Below are positions 36,238 to 44,885 of a DNA stretch of 64,000 nucleotides, piece after piece. The notes beneath the pieces are model-generated. The model saw only the letters and a list, made by a program, of their open reading frames with translations. It was not told where the DNA came from and made no database searches. The stretch is from contig NZ_FXZH01000007.1 of the NCBI RefSeq assembly GCF_900169365.1, positions 1 through 64,000 on the forward strand, given 5' to 3'. Numbering within the stretch: position 1 is the first letter of the stretch; the number at the start of each line of letters is the position of its first letter. The stretch comes from Brevibacterium sp. 239c (lineage in GTDB: Bacteria > Actinomycetota > Actinomycetes > Actinomycetales > Brevibacteriaceae). The position numbers and the translations under genes are program-made.

Positions 36238-37137
36238 TCATCCGCGTTCGACCGGCATCCACAGTTCGGTCGTGGCGGTGCTGAAATCTTCCGACCGTTC
36301 GGCAATCGCCACGATGGACGGCCCCGGCCGAAGCTGCCACGGATTCGAGGGGAACCACTCACTTGCCGTCGCCGCCCAGGTCGTCTGAAGGGCTTCGGGG
36401 TAGGGCCCTGAGGCGGTGAAGACCGCCCAGGTGCCTGCCTCGAGGGCGATGACATCGAGGTCCTTCGGTGCCGAGGCGTCTGACCCGACTGCGACTCCGT
36501 GCAGGTAGGTGAGCTCGGTGCCCTCGCGGTGGTCCGGGTCGACATGGGCCGTGACCTGAAGGAGCCCACGGGGTTCCATCTCGCTGAGGGCCTTGAGCCG
36601 AACGTGCTCGTCATCAGGCAGTGACGAGATGTGTTCGCGGATGTGCGGATTCTCGCCCTCATGGATGAGAGGCACGCGCGCGGCATGGCCGATGAGTGAG
36701 AATGCTGGTTGTTCGGTGATTCGAGTGTCCATGGAGGATGTCCCTTCGATCGTCAGGCGGAACCTGATGGTTGGTTGACTGCGAAGGGGTCCACCGCTGC
36801 GCCGCACCACTGCAGGGCTCGTGCCGTGGACCGAGCGGAATGCTCGTCCGAATGCTTCCGCCGAACCGTATCCGAAACGGACGGCGATGCCCAGCAGTTC
36901 TCGCCCGGCGACGACCTCAGCAGCGGCCACAGTCATGCGCCGTCTGCGAACGTATTCCGACAGCGGCATTCCCGACAGGGACGAGAACATGCGCCGGAGG
37001 TGATATTCGGTGGTGCCGATCTGCGCCGTCAACGTCTCGAGGTCGAGGCCCGGATCGAGCGCAGCGTCAGCAGTTCCGTCGCCTCTGTTCAGATCCGATT
37101 CGATGAGGTCGATGAGCGTATTGAGTTCAGCGATCAC
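36238..37137 (-). CDS. AraC-type regulator with GyrI-like effector domain
   Basis: Residues ~25-115 of the 299-residue protein form an AraC/XylS double HTH (TTEYHLRRMFSSLSGMPLSEYVRRRRM is within this; second helix pair around FGYGSAEAFGRAFR). Residues ~140-299 are a GyrI-like small-molecule-binding domain (WFPSNPW, EDFSTATTELWMPVE at the end). This architecture is typical of SoxS/Rob-like multidrug or stress regulators such as BmrR-type sensors. No adjacent target is obvious, since the neighbours are convergent or independent. Confidence 0.85.
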   Translation of the reverse strand: MIAELNTLIDLIESDLNRGDGTADAALDPGLDLETLTAQIGTTEYHLRRMFSSLSGMPLSEYVRRRRMTVAAAEVVAGRELLGIAVRFGYGSAEAFGRAFRSVHGTSPAVVRRSGGPLRSQPTIRFRLTIEGTSSMDTRITEQPAFSLIGHAARVPLIHEGENPHIREHISSLPDDEHVRLKALSEMEPRGLLQVTAHVDPDHREGTELTYLHGVAVGSDASAPKDLDVIALEAGTWAVFTASGPYPEALQTTWAATASEWFPSNPWQLRPGPSIVAIAERSEDFSTATTELWMPVERG

Positions 37138-37232
37138 GATGTCTCCCTTCGCTCATCAATACTTCCAATCGCCGAGCCTGCTCCGCCCGATAGTTCCGGT
37201 CCGATACTGTCGTGTTTCGGCTCCATCTCTCG

Positions 37233-37808
37233 TTATGTGCTCGACTTCTGTTCTAAGAGCTCGAGCATTCCGTTGATGGCGTCGGCCATGGGCTGGGGGT
37301 CGCCGAGTGCACGAGAGATGACGTAGCCGCCCTGAACGGTCGCGATCGCGGCTGTTGCCCGCTGTTGGGCCTTCGTTCGGTCCATCCCGTCTTCGGCAAA
37401 CACATCGGTGACGATGGCGATGAGCTCCACGAAGTAGTCGGCGATCAGGTTCTGCAGTTCGGAGTCCGACATGACGGCGGCATCAGCAGTGAGCCGGCCG
37501 ACTCGGCACCCGGCCACTGCATCTCGGGGATGGAACAGGTACTCGCGGATACGTTGCGGCGGAGTTGAGGAGGCGAGCAGTGTCGAGCGTGCCGACTCCA
37601 GCATTTCTTCGACGGTGCGAGTGACCGCTGCCAGGGAGAGGTCCCGCTTCGTCGGAAAATGGTGATAGAGACTGCCCTGCCCCACGCCGCTGCGCTCCAG
37701 GACCTGGCGCGGTGTAGTCGCGGCTACACCGTGCTTCCAGTGCAGATCTTGGGCGGCCTTCACCAAGCGTTCCCGGCTAAGGGTGCCGGTGGTATGTTTC
37801 GTGGTCAT
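37233..37808 (-). CDS. TetR-family transcriptional regulator
   Basis: ATG 37808 fits the family N-terminus (about 12 residues before SRERLVKAAQDL); the frame is open to 37883 through the intergenic operator, which argues against an earlier start. The 191-residue product has an N-terminal HTH (ATTPRQVLERSGVGQGSLYHHF, about residues 33-54) and a ligand-binding C-terminal domain. No Shine-Dalgarno is seen, and TATAGT lies about 6 bp before the ATG on this strand. It is divergent from the phosphodiesterase gene across a 73-bp gap holding a perfect palindrome. Confidence 0.88.
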   Translation of the reverse strand: MTTKHTTGTLSRERLVKAAQDLHWKHGVAATTPRQVLERSGVGQGSLYHHFPTKRDLSLAAVTRTVEEMLESARSTLLASSTPPQRIREYLFHPRDAVAGCRVGRLTADAAVMSDSELQNLIADYFVELIAIVTDVFAEDGMDRTKAQQRATAAIATVQGGYVISRALGDPQPMADAINGMLELLEQKSST

Positions 37809-37828
37809 TGTGCCACTATACAAGCGTG

Positions 37829-37844
37829 CATACCTATAGGTATG
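37829..37844. promoter_or_regulatory. Perfect 16-bp palindrome, probable TetR operator
   Basis: CATACCTA and TAGGTATG are exact reverse complements. The site lies 21 bp from the TetR start and 38 bp from the phosphodiesterase start. Palindromes of this size between a TetR gene and a divergent gene are typical autoregulatory operators. Confidence 0.7.
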
Positions 37845-37881
37845 GTCAGCTGTACAGTCATCTTGACAGACGGGACCGACC

Positions 37882-38640
37882 ATGACTCGAATTGCTCATC
37901 TCAGCGACACTCACCTTGACGGCGGACCAGCTCGAGCCAAGCGCCTGCGCAGAGTCCTCGACGCGGTCCACGACCTCGCCGATATCGATGCCATCGTCGT
38001 GACCGGCGACATCGCCGACCACGGGGAAGTCGCGGAATACCAGCAGTTCTCTGAGCTGATGGAAACCGAGCTTCCAACGCTTGTCGTTCCCGGAAATCAC
38101 GACAGACGTCAGGACATGGCGCATTTCATGACGCCGACGCAGCAGGAGCGGTTCGACTCGGTGCAGACAGTCGGCGATGTGACCATCATCGGCCTCGACA
38201 GCCTCATCGAAGGCGAAGACGCGGGATATCTCAACGCGGTGACCGTGGAGTTTGCGAACGAGGCAATCGCCGCCAGTCCCGGGCCTGTCGTGCTGGCGCT
38301 CCACCACCCACCCGTCGCGATCGGGCACTCGGTCATGGATGGCCTTGGGCTCCGCAACGCCGACGATCTCAGGGATCTCATTGAGGCGAATGACTCGGTC
38401 ATCGGGATGTTCACAGGGCACGTGCACTGTGCCGTAGCAACGACCTTCGCCGGCCGGCCCATGCTGGGGGCGCCGGGAATCGTATCGACCATGCACCTGG
38501 TGGAACAGCCGGACCAGATCGCCGATGACAGCGCACTGCCGGGGCTGGCTGTTCACACCATTGATCCGAGCCAGCGCATCACCACCCGCTTTCACACACT
38601 GAGCCCAGAGGAGGACCCGGCGCATAAGGTGGGACTATGA
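37882..38640 (+). CDS. Metallophosphoesterase, CpdA-like 3',5'-cyclic nucleotide phosphodiesterase
   Basis: The 252-residue protein has all calcineurin-type metal ligands: SDTHL (Asp-x-His, residues ~8-12), GDIADH (~50), GNHD (~72), LHHPP (~140) and GHVH (~179). Spacing and length match CpdA-type class III cyclic nucleotide phosphodiesterases, which hydrolyse cAMP; a different phosphodiester is possible. It is probably controlled by the divergent TetR. The broken gene at 38637 overlaps its stop (ATGA). Confidence 0.85.
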   Translation: MTRIAHLSDTHLDGGPARAKRLRRVLDAVHDLADIDAIVVTGDIADHGEVAEYQQFSELMETELPTLVVPGNHDRRQDMAHFMTPTQQERFDSVQTVGDVTIIGLDSLIEGEDAGYLNAVTVEFANEAIAASPGPVVLALHHPPVAIGHSVMDGLGLRNADDLRDLIEANDSVIGMFTGHVHCAVATTFAGRPMLGAPGIVSTMHLVEQPDQIADDSALPGLAVHTIDPSQRITTRFHTLSPEEDPAHKVGL

Positions 38641-38993
38641 CCAGCGTCGAAGACAGCTTCGGGTCTGAGCGCGCGCTTGCCGCCTGCGGATCCGAGAAGA
38701 CATCCGGCATCCTGGAGATCAACCGGCCCGACGGCTGAACCGGGCTGTGTCGACGCTATCCACTTGATGTCACTCAGCACCGCTACGACTGGGGCGAAAC
38801 GACCGGACGCCGCGGGCGCTGGGTAATCCGTGACTGGTCACAGGTGGCCGAGGAGTTCGACTGTGTGAATGTCAGTCACGCAGGATACCTGTGCATTGCC
38901 GGTGCGGCCGTCGACGTCGGCGACGACAACCTGGTCGACGATCCGTCGTCTCTGCCGACGACAGGCAAAACCGACGACTGGATGCGAGCCTGA
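38637..38993 (+). pseudogene. Broken gene with an in-frame TGA
   Basis: ATG 38637 overlaps the previous stop (ATGA). The frame reads 33 codons, meets TGA at 38736-38738, then continues open in the same frame for 84 codons to TGA 38991. The part after the stop reads like protein (RYDWGETTGRRGRWVIRDW, then VAEEFDCVNVSHAGYLCIAG) with GC-rich third positions and no good start of its own. A nonsense mutation in a 118-residue protein is the simplest reading. I do not recognise the family, and a sequencing error cannot be excluded. Confidence 0.5.
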
Positions 38994-39144
38994 CTCGCTT
39001 CTCTGATATCGCTGTTGAACCATCACACGGACACCGGTGACCGCGCTCGCGATTCGACGCTACGATCACCTCATCACCACTGGTGAACCGCACGGATCCG
39101 TAAGCGGGGCTGCAGGTTCGCCACCACGTTTCAAGGGAGAAGAA

Positions 39145-40332
39145 GTGTCTCGCAAGTTCGCCGATCGCATCGACCGAGTACAGCCGTCCGCCATCCGCGA
39201 GCTGCTCAAGTACGGCGATGACCCTTCCATCACCTCCTTCGGCGGTGGCTACCCGGATGCCGCGCTCTTTCCCGCCGCCGAACTCCAACGGATCTATACC
39301 GAGGTCCTGGCCACGGAGAGTGCGACCGCTCTGCAGTACACCGCCTCGGCGGGATTGCCGAGTCTGCGTGCGCAAATCGCCAAGCGAATGTCGAATGCGG
39401 GAGCGGCAACCGATGCCGATGATGTCCTCATCCTCCATGGAGCCCAGCAGGGCCTCGACCTCGTCGCGAAGCTGCTGATCAATCCCGGCGACGTCATCCT
39501 CACAGAGAACCCGACCTTCCTCGGCGCCCTCATCGCCTTCAACCCCTGCCAACCTGAGTACGTCGCCGTCGAGATGGACTCCGATGGCATGGACGTCGAC
39601 GCCCTCGAAGCAACGTTGCGGGAGGCAGGCAACGTCAAGTTCATCTACGTCATCCCCGACTTCCAGAACCCGACGGGCGTGAGCCTCAGCCTCGAGCGCC
39701 GCAAGCGCATCATCGAATTGGCCAATGAGTTCGATGTGCTCATCCTCGAGGACTCGCCTTATCGCGAGCTGCGCTTCGAAGGCGAACAGCTGCCCACCCT
39801 GGCCTCACTCGACACCGAGCACCGAGTCATCCACCTTGGCAGCTTCTCGAAGATCCTTGCTCCAGGCGTGCGCCTGGGGTGGGTGAGCGCGGCACCGGAG
39901 ATCCTGGACAAGCTCAGCCTGCTCAAACTGGCCGCCGACACCCAGTCGTCGACCCTGAACATGACCGCGGTGACACGGTTCCTCGAGACCGTCGACATCG
40001 ACGACCACATCTCGGAGATGCGTGAGGTCTACCGCGCCAAACGTGACCTCATGCTCTCGACCATGGCCGAACATTTCCCCGCCGAGGTGGCTGTGACCAG
40101 ACCCGAAGGTGGACTCTTCACCTGGGTGGCCTTCCCCGACGACTTCGACGCGACCGCGTTCATGGCCGAACACGCCCTGCCCGAAGCCCGAGTCGCCTAC
40201 GTGCCCGGGGAATCGTTCTTCCCTACCGAACAGCGCAGCAACTTCGCCCGGTTCAGCTACTCTGGTCAGTCGGATGAGGACATGGTCGACGCCCTGACCC
40301 GACTGGGCACGATCCTGCGCGAGCACATCTGA
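39145..40332 (+). CDS. PLP-dependent aminotransferase, class I/II (2-aminoadipate/MocR-like)
   Basis: GTG 39145, with AAGGGAGA upstream, is preferred over an open ATG at 39037, since family similarity begins SRKFADRIDRV. The 395-residue enzyme has the PLP Lys in HLGSFSKILAPGVRLGW (about residue 235) and the FQNPTGVSLS motif. The group includes LysN-type 2-aminoadipate, kynurenine and broad-range amino acid transaminases. The substrate is not decided by sequence. An amino-acid-exporter-like EamA gene follows 81 bp downstream. Confidence 0.87.
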   Translation: MSRKFADRIDRVQPSAIRELLKYGDDPSITSFGGGYPDAALFPAAELQRIYTEVLATESATALQYTASAGLPSLRAQIAKRMSNAGAATDADDVLILHGAQQGLDLVAKLLINPGDVILTENPTFLGALIAFNPCQPEYVAVEMDSDGMDVDALEATLREAGNVKFIYVIPDFQNPTGVSLSLERRKRIIELANEFDVLILEDSPYRELRFEGEQLPTLASLDTEHRVIHLGSFSKILAPGVRLGWVSAAPEILDKLSLLKLAADTQSSTLNMTAVTRFLETVDIDDHISEMREVYRAKRDLMLSTMAEHFPAEVAVTRPEGGLFTWVAFPDDFDATAFMAEHALPEARVAYVPGESFFPTEQRSNFARFSYSGQSDEDMVDALTRLGTILREHI

Positions 40333-40413
40333 TCGTCCCTGCTGCGTCCCTGGGCTGCAGTGACATGTGCCGGAGGTAGTGCCAAATCGCAGCCGCGGGC
40401 TTACGGTCAACAT

Positions 40414-41379
40414 ATGACCGTCGCCCCCAGGGTCGCTCCAGCGCCGGAGCCGCCAACCGCACTCGCCGCCTCGGCGGTGCTTGCCGGTGCGCTGTGCCTG
40501 TCGATCTCGGCGATCCTGGTCAAACTTGCGGGTGTGGACGCGGCGACGACGGCCGTGCTGCGGTGCGCGATCGCCGTCATCGCACTCGTGCCCCTGGCGC
40601 TGTTCGAACGCAGGCGCCACAGTGGTCTTTCACGATCTGGCATCCTCTGGGCAATCGCGGCCGGCGTTGCGCTGGGCATCGACTACATTGCGTGGACGGC
40701 CTCGATCTACCTCGTGGGTGCCGGCGTCGCCACTGTGCTCGTCAACGTTCAGGTCATCGTGTTGCCCCTGCTTGCCCTGCTGATCGACCGGGAGCGTGTG
40801 AGCGTACGCTTCCTCATCTCCCTGCCGCTGATGCTCATCGGCGTCGGCCTGGTCGGTGGGATCGTGTCTCTGGCCGCGGTGGGGGAGAACGCTGTTCTCG
40901 GCACCGTTCTCGCGCTTATCGCCGGAATCGGATACGGGGTGTACATGTTCCTCACCCGCCGGGGAACCAGGCGTAAGGCCGAGGGGGCCATTCAGCCCCT
41001 GGCCTGGGCGACTGCCTCGGCGGCTGTGACCGCGGCGGTCATCGCCCAGTTCACCGGCGGCATCCACCTCGCGGGGATCGGTCCGAGGTCGTGGATGTAT
41101 CTCATCGCCTTGGCTCTGCTGGGGCAGGTGGTGGCGTGGCTGTTCATCAACAGGGGAAGTGCCCGGTTGGTGCCGTCGATGACGGCGAGCCTGCTGCTCA
41201 TCCAACCTGTGCTCGCCCTTGTGCTCGCGGCCCTGATCCTGGGCGAGAAGCTCACTCTGGGGCAGGCGCTTGGTGCGGGCCTCGTCGTCGTGGCGGTGGC
41301 CGTGGCCAACGGAGTGTGGCGGATGCGTTCGCACCGGCACCGGCAGGTTATCAGGGAGCCAGGCTCGGGGCCTCGCTGA
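40414..41379 (+). CDS. EamA/DMT-family transporter
   Basis: From ATG 40414 the protein is 321 residues, with an Ala/Pro-rich N-terminus and ten hydrophobic segments in two EamA repeats. The start of the first is LAASAVLAGALCLSISAILV. The Shine-Dalgarno is weak. Its 3' end overlaps the convergent oxidoreductase by 29 bp (41351-41379). This is the third EamA protein in the window and probably exports a metabolite, perhaps linked to the aminotransferase before it (inference). Confidence 0.82.
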   Translation: MTVAPRVAPAPEPPTALAASAVLAGALCLSISAILVKLAGVDAATTAVLRCAIAVIALVPLALFERRRHSGLSRSGILWAIAAGVALGIDYIAWTASIYLVGAGVATVLVNVQVIVLPLLALLIDRERVSVRFLISLPLMLIGVGLVGGIVSLAAVGENAVLGTVLALIAGIGYGVYMFLTRRGTRRKAEGAIQPLAWATASAAVTAAVIAQFTGGIHLAGIGPRSWMYLIALALLGQVVAWLFINRGSARLVPSMTASLLLIQPVLALVLAALILGEKLTLGQALGAGLVVVAVAVANGVWRMRSHRHRQVIREPGSGPR

Positions 41380-42829
41380 TGCCGAACTGCGTCTTCAACG
41401 CTCGCCGAGCCGCGAACCACCCGTTCATTCCGTGGACGCCGGGTGCCGGTGGGGTCGCGGCCGAACACAGGTAGGCGCCGGGGACGCCGAGGCTGTAGTT
41501 GTCCCAACTGGTGCGCGGGCGAGCCATCATCCGGTAGAAGGAGACGAGCCCGGTGGCGATGTCGCCGCCGATGTAGTTCTGGTTGTGACCAGCCATCTCT
41601 GAAGCCGGGATGGAGTTGTACGTGACGATCGTGTCGCGGAAGCCGGGTGCGAAGCGTTCGATCTGGTTGATGATGTATTCGGCCGGGTCGAGTGGGCAGT
41701 CGAAGGGGACGTGGGCATATGTCCACAGTGGGCGTAGGCCGTCCACCTCACGCGCTGGGTCGAAGACGGTCGGGTCGGAGACCAAACTGACCGGGTGGGC
41801 TGGCATGCGCCCGGCGATCACATCCGCCTCGGCTGCGGCCATCTGTGCCCGGGTTCCGCCCACATGGATGGTGCCGGCGCGGTTGATATTAGGGTCGGCC
41901 CAGGGCACGGGTCCGTTGAGGACGAAGTCCACCTTGGCTGCGGCGTTGCCCTGCTTGAAGGACCGCAGCGACTTGGCGACCTTGGCCGGGATGAGGCCGG
42001 AGAAGATCTGTGCCGCGTTCAAGGCGGAGGTGTCGAGGAGATATGACCGGGCGGCCGGCATATCGGAGACATGATCGATGCGCGCGTTCGTCGTCACAGA
42101 CCCGCCGTGGGCTTCGAGGTCGGCAACCATGGCGTTGATGATCGCCTGCGAACCGCCCACAGGCGACGGCCATCCGGCGGCGTGGGCGACGGTCGAGAGC
42201 ATGGTGGCCGTGGCAGCTGTGCCCATGGCCGGCAGTCCGCCGATCGCGTGCGCGGCGACACCGGTGAACAGGGACTGGGAGGTCTCATGTGAGAGCGGAA
42301 TGTTCCAGGCCGGGCTGGCTTGGGACAGCAGCCGCAGCCCGAATCTCATCACATTGGCGATGCCGGGAACATCGCGCAGCGTCTCCGGAATGGAGCGTTT
42401 GTCACCGAGGGACAACCAGATCGCATCATCGACGCGTTCGAGCAGCGGGGCGAAGAAGCGCCGCCATTCGGGTCCGGCCGCGCCGAGGTGATCGACCGTT
42501 GTATCGAGATCGTGGAATGCCAGCGCGGCGGGCTGATTGTCCAGAGGCTGAGCGTAGGAGACTTCCGGAGTGGTGAACTCGAGGCCCCGGGAACGCAGGT
42601 CGAAGTCGACGAAGAAGGGGCTCGAGATCGCCAAGGGATGCACGGCCGAGCAGATGTCATGGCTGATGCCAGGGGCCAGGCCAAGGTCGAGGGTGCGTGC
42701 GCCGCCGCCGATGGTGGACTGGGCTTCATAGACCTGCACGGACAGGCCCGCCCGAGCCATGGTGACCGCGGCGGCCATGCCATTGGGCCCGGATCCGACG
42801 ACAACCGCATCTACCTGGGGATTGCTCAT
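41351..42829 (-). CDS. FAD-dependent oxidoreductase, phytoene-dehydrogenase-like
   Basis: The 492-residue protein begins with a dinucleotide-binding fold, VVVGSGPNGMAAAVTMARAG (GxGxxN/G, about residue 9), and continues EAQSTIGGGARTLDL. The C-terminus has the FAD-closing GAYLCSAATPPAPGVHGMNG. It belongs to the CrtI/PYROXD2-like branch; in actinobacteria most such proteins are not true carotenoid desaturases. No other carotenoid gene lies near, so the substrate is open. Confidence 0.82.
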   Translation of the reverse strand: MSNPQVDAVVVGSGPNGMAAAVTMARAGLSVQVYEAQSTIGGGARTLDLGLAPGISHDICSAVHPLAISSPFFVDFDLRSRGLEFTTPEVSYAQPLDNQPAALAFHDLDTTVDHLGAAGPEWRRFFAPLLERVDDAIWLSLGDKRSIPETLRDVPGIANVMRFGLRLLSQASPAWNIPLSHETSQSLFTGVAAHAIGGLPAMGTAATATMLSTVAHAAGWPSPVGGSQAIINAMVADLEAHGGSVTTNARIDHVSDMPAARSYLLDTSALNAAQIFSGLIPAKVAKSLRSFKQGNAAAKVDFVLNGPVPWADPNINRAGTIHVGGTRAQMAAAEADVIAGRMPAHPVSLVSDPTVFDPAREVDGLRPLWTYAHVPFDCPLDPAEYIINQIERFAPGFRDTIVTYNSIPASEMAGHNQNYIGGDIATGLVSFYRMMARPRTSWDNYSLGVPGAYLCSAATPPAPGVHGMNGWFAARRALKTQFGISEAPSLAP

Positions 42830-43023
42830 GGGTTCATTCTAGGGGAGAGGACTGACACGACCAGGGCGAGGACCGGCATGAGCAGGGGCGAGCGGTGGAC
42901 TTTCTCTTGCATCGAACATCCCAGGTACCCCCATGGCTCGCCAAGCTTTCAGGCGTAGCCTCAAAGTACATCGCGAGTTGCGCAGACGGCGTCGACGGTG
43001 ATCAGGATCGAAGGTGATCGGCG

Positions 43024-43275
43024 ATGAGCACATTGAACATACGGGAGCGTCGGGGGACGCTGCCGACTCGGCTGGTGAAGACAGCCGGCTTCTTCCTCGC
43101 TTTCAGCATGGTGGCATTCGCCGCTGTGAATATTCTGGCGAACATGTTCCAACACACTTTCGTCATGATCGTCGAAACGGTGATTGTCGGAGTGCCATTC
43201 CTCATCGCAGTAGGCTGCGCCGTCGCTGCGATCGTTGCGAAGATCGTCAAACACAATCAGCATGCCCCTGTGTGA
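43024..43275 (+). CDS. Small two-helix membrane protein
   Basis: The 83-residue product has a basic N-terminus (RERRGTLPTRLVK) and two hydrophobic helices (about 21-42 and 47-72), so it is probably two-pass. GAAGGTGATC lies upstream of the ATG. Codon use fits a real gene but I recognise no family. It is 38 bp from the convergent kinase gene. Confidence 0.5.
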   Translation: MSTLNIRERRGTLPTRLVKTAGFFLAFSMVAFAAVNILANMFQHTFVMIVETVIVGVPFLIAVGCAVAAIVAKIVKHNQHAPV

Positions 43276-43313
43276 GGCAGATGGTGCGTTGCCTGCCCCT
43301 TTCCAGTTCTCGG

Positions 43314-43994
43314 CTACTGAGTTATCGGTGGCCCTGCTCGCGCGGCAAGGCGGGGGTGTGCCAGATCCTCGTTGTCGAGGACCCATGTCGCCATCTCCCA
43401 CGGCGAGCATTGTGCGAAATAGAGCCGCTGCCCGCCGACATAGCGATGGTTGGACTCTGCCTCGGGATCAGGATCGTACTGCCCGGAAAAGCGCTCGTTC
43501 CCGCGCGGAACAGAGACCGCGAAAGGTACCTGCACCCAAATGCTGGCGTCCCACAACTCACGGAGCTCAGGCCGATGGAGGAAGATGCCATCCACGAGAA
43601 GGACGCAATCCTGTGGCAAGTCGAGACTGGAATGTGCACTCTCGATACTGGTATCGGCAACAACATCCCAAACGGCTGTGACAACAGGCAACCCCTGCTT
43701 GAACGCAGTCGCGACTGACCGCTTGAGCGCTGGGTAGTCGTAGGAGTCACGGTAGAACGACTCGGGTCCTCGCCCCCTCGCATACCGGGTCGAACGTGGG
43801 TGATGGAAGCCGTCGATGCTCAGTGAAGCAACAGAGCGGAGTCCATCCTGGGCAGCCAGCCGAACAAGCTCCCCGGCGAGAACGGTCTTGCCCGCTCCGT
43901 CGACCCCGTCGACGGCGATGAGGCTCCGCCCACCAGAATTGATCTCGCGGATCTGTGCAAGCAGCTGCCGCAGAACCGCACGACGGGTACTCAC
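43314..43994 (-). CDS. P-loop kinase of the uridine-kinase-like family
   Basis: The 226-residue product has Walker A GVDGAGKT (about residue 30), then SIDGFHHPR and RGPESFYRDSYDY as in uridine- and pantothenate-kinase-like proteins, and DGIFLHRPEL near 140. It starts 12 bp after the tenA stop and is therefore probably under the same TPP riboswitch. A thiamine-related acceptor (a pyrimidine or thiazole alcohol, or a nucleoside) is plausible by context. The fold alone would suggest a nucleoside. Confidence 0.8.
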   Translation of the reverse strand: MSTRRAVLRQLLAQIREINSGGRSLIAVDGVDGAGKTVLAGELVRLAAQDGLRSVASLSIDGFHHPRSTRYARGRGPESFYRDSYDYPALKRSVATAFKQGLPVVTAVWDVVADTSIESAHSSLDLPQDCVLLVDGIFLHRPELRELWDASIWVQVPFAVSVPRGNERFSGQYDPDPEAESNHRYVGGQRLYFAQCSPWEMATWVLDNEDLAHPRLAARAGPPITQ

Positions 43995-44006
43995 CTGGTG
44001 CCGCCC

Positions 44007-44723
44007 TCAGTCGAGCACATGGGCCTCCTCGAAGAACGCCAACTCCACATCAACCGTCCGCTGCCAGAGGCGCGCCAGCCGGGCCCGGGCCGTGGCGGAT
44101 TCAGCCTCGTCGCCGGTGGGAAACACCCTCTCAAGTTCGTCGACGAGGAACTGCACCCAGGCACGGAAGTCCTCACCATGATGCAGCTCGATCCATCCGG
44201 TGTGAACGTGGCGACGGGGCATCGGGTCCTCGCGCTCGCCCCAGTCGAGGTAGAGCCATTCGGCGATGACGAGCACGACGAGCAGGTCCGGGTAAGAGGC
44301 AGAAACGACCGCGTCATCCATGATGGTGCGAAACCGCGCGGTCGGATCGGTCAGCACCGGATCGTCGTATTCATCGGCACTGGCACCCACCTCGGCGAAG
44401 GCCCGAAGGAAGTAGGAATTCTCATCTGCTTCGAGGAATCCGAGCTGTTTGGAAAACCGGAGTTTGGGGCCGATGCCATCGGCGTGGGCGACGCAGGCGC
44501 CGAGCATCGACAGGAACGATTCGAAGAACTGATAGTCCTGAATCAGATACTTCTTCATCACGGAATCGTCGAGGGTCCCGGCGAACAGTTCCTTAACGAA
44601 CCTGTGCCCGACCGCGGCGTCCCAGGTGGGGGCGGTCGCCGCTCTCAATGTCGCCACCGGCCCGCCTGGGTTCAGGTGAATACTGGTGCTGGTCTGCTGT
44701 GGGACGTCGTTCATCCTTGTCAT
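44007..44723 (-). CDS. tenA: TenA-family thiamine salvage protein without the usual Cys
   Basis: This 238-residue helical protein of the TenA/thiaminase II family acts in salvage of the thiamine pyrimidine. It has the conserved KKYLIQDYQFFESF block (about residues 57-70). Where classic TenA (TenA_C) has a Cys before the Trp-x-Tyr motif, this one reads VIAEWLYLDWG (about 155), with Ala-Glu. That pattern points to the TenA_E group, which in plants acts on aminopyrimidine precursors rather than thiamine. GGAGG lies 9 bp before the ATG, directly after the riboswitch. The downstream kinase is coupled. Confidence 0.87.
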   Translation of the reverse strand: MTRMNDVPQQTSTSIHLNPGGPVATLRAATAPTWDAAVGHRFVKELFAGTLDDSVMKKYLIQDYQFFESFLSMLGACVAHADGIGPKLRFSKQLGFLEADENSYFLRAFAEVGASADEYDDPVLTDPTARFRTIMDDAVVSASYPDLLVVLVIAEWLYLDWGEREDPMPRRHVHTGWIELHHGEDFRAWVQFLVDELERVFPTGDEAESATARARLARLWQRTVDVELAFFEEAHVLD

Positions 44724-44731
44724 CTCTCACT

Positions 44732-44816
44732 TCCTCCGCCGGTGCTCACCGGATCAGGTTCGAAGGGTCTGCTTGCGCACTCTCAGCACCGGTCTCGTCG
44801 GCGCTCCCCTGTGGTG
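44732..44816 (-). ncRNA. TPP riboswitch (thi box) upstream of tenA
   Basis: Read on the minus strand the leader has GGGGAGCGC, then GGTGCTGAGAG (core CTGAGAG at 44786-44780) and CCCTTCGAACCTGATC (ACCTGAT at 44759-44753), then a CCGGT-gagc-ACCGG helix. These are the conserved TPP-aptamer core and P5. The GGAGG of tenA follows the aptamer at once, so TPP binding probably blocks translation initiation. Confidence 0.93.
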
Positions 44817-44885
44817 TTTCGAGCCTAGCACCGGCGAAGCACCTGTGCCCTTCACCGTGACACCGGTGGCGCGTAGACTTCCAGC

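Noticed and set aside
38736-38738. In-frame TGA as a selenocysteine codon
   Set aside because: No selenocysteine insertion hairpin is evident just after it and no selenoprotein family is recognised; a nonsense mutation is simpler.
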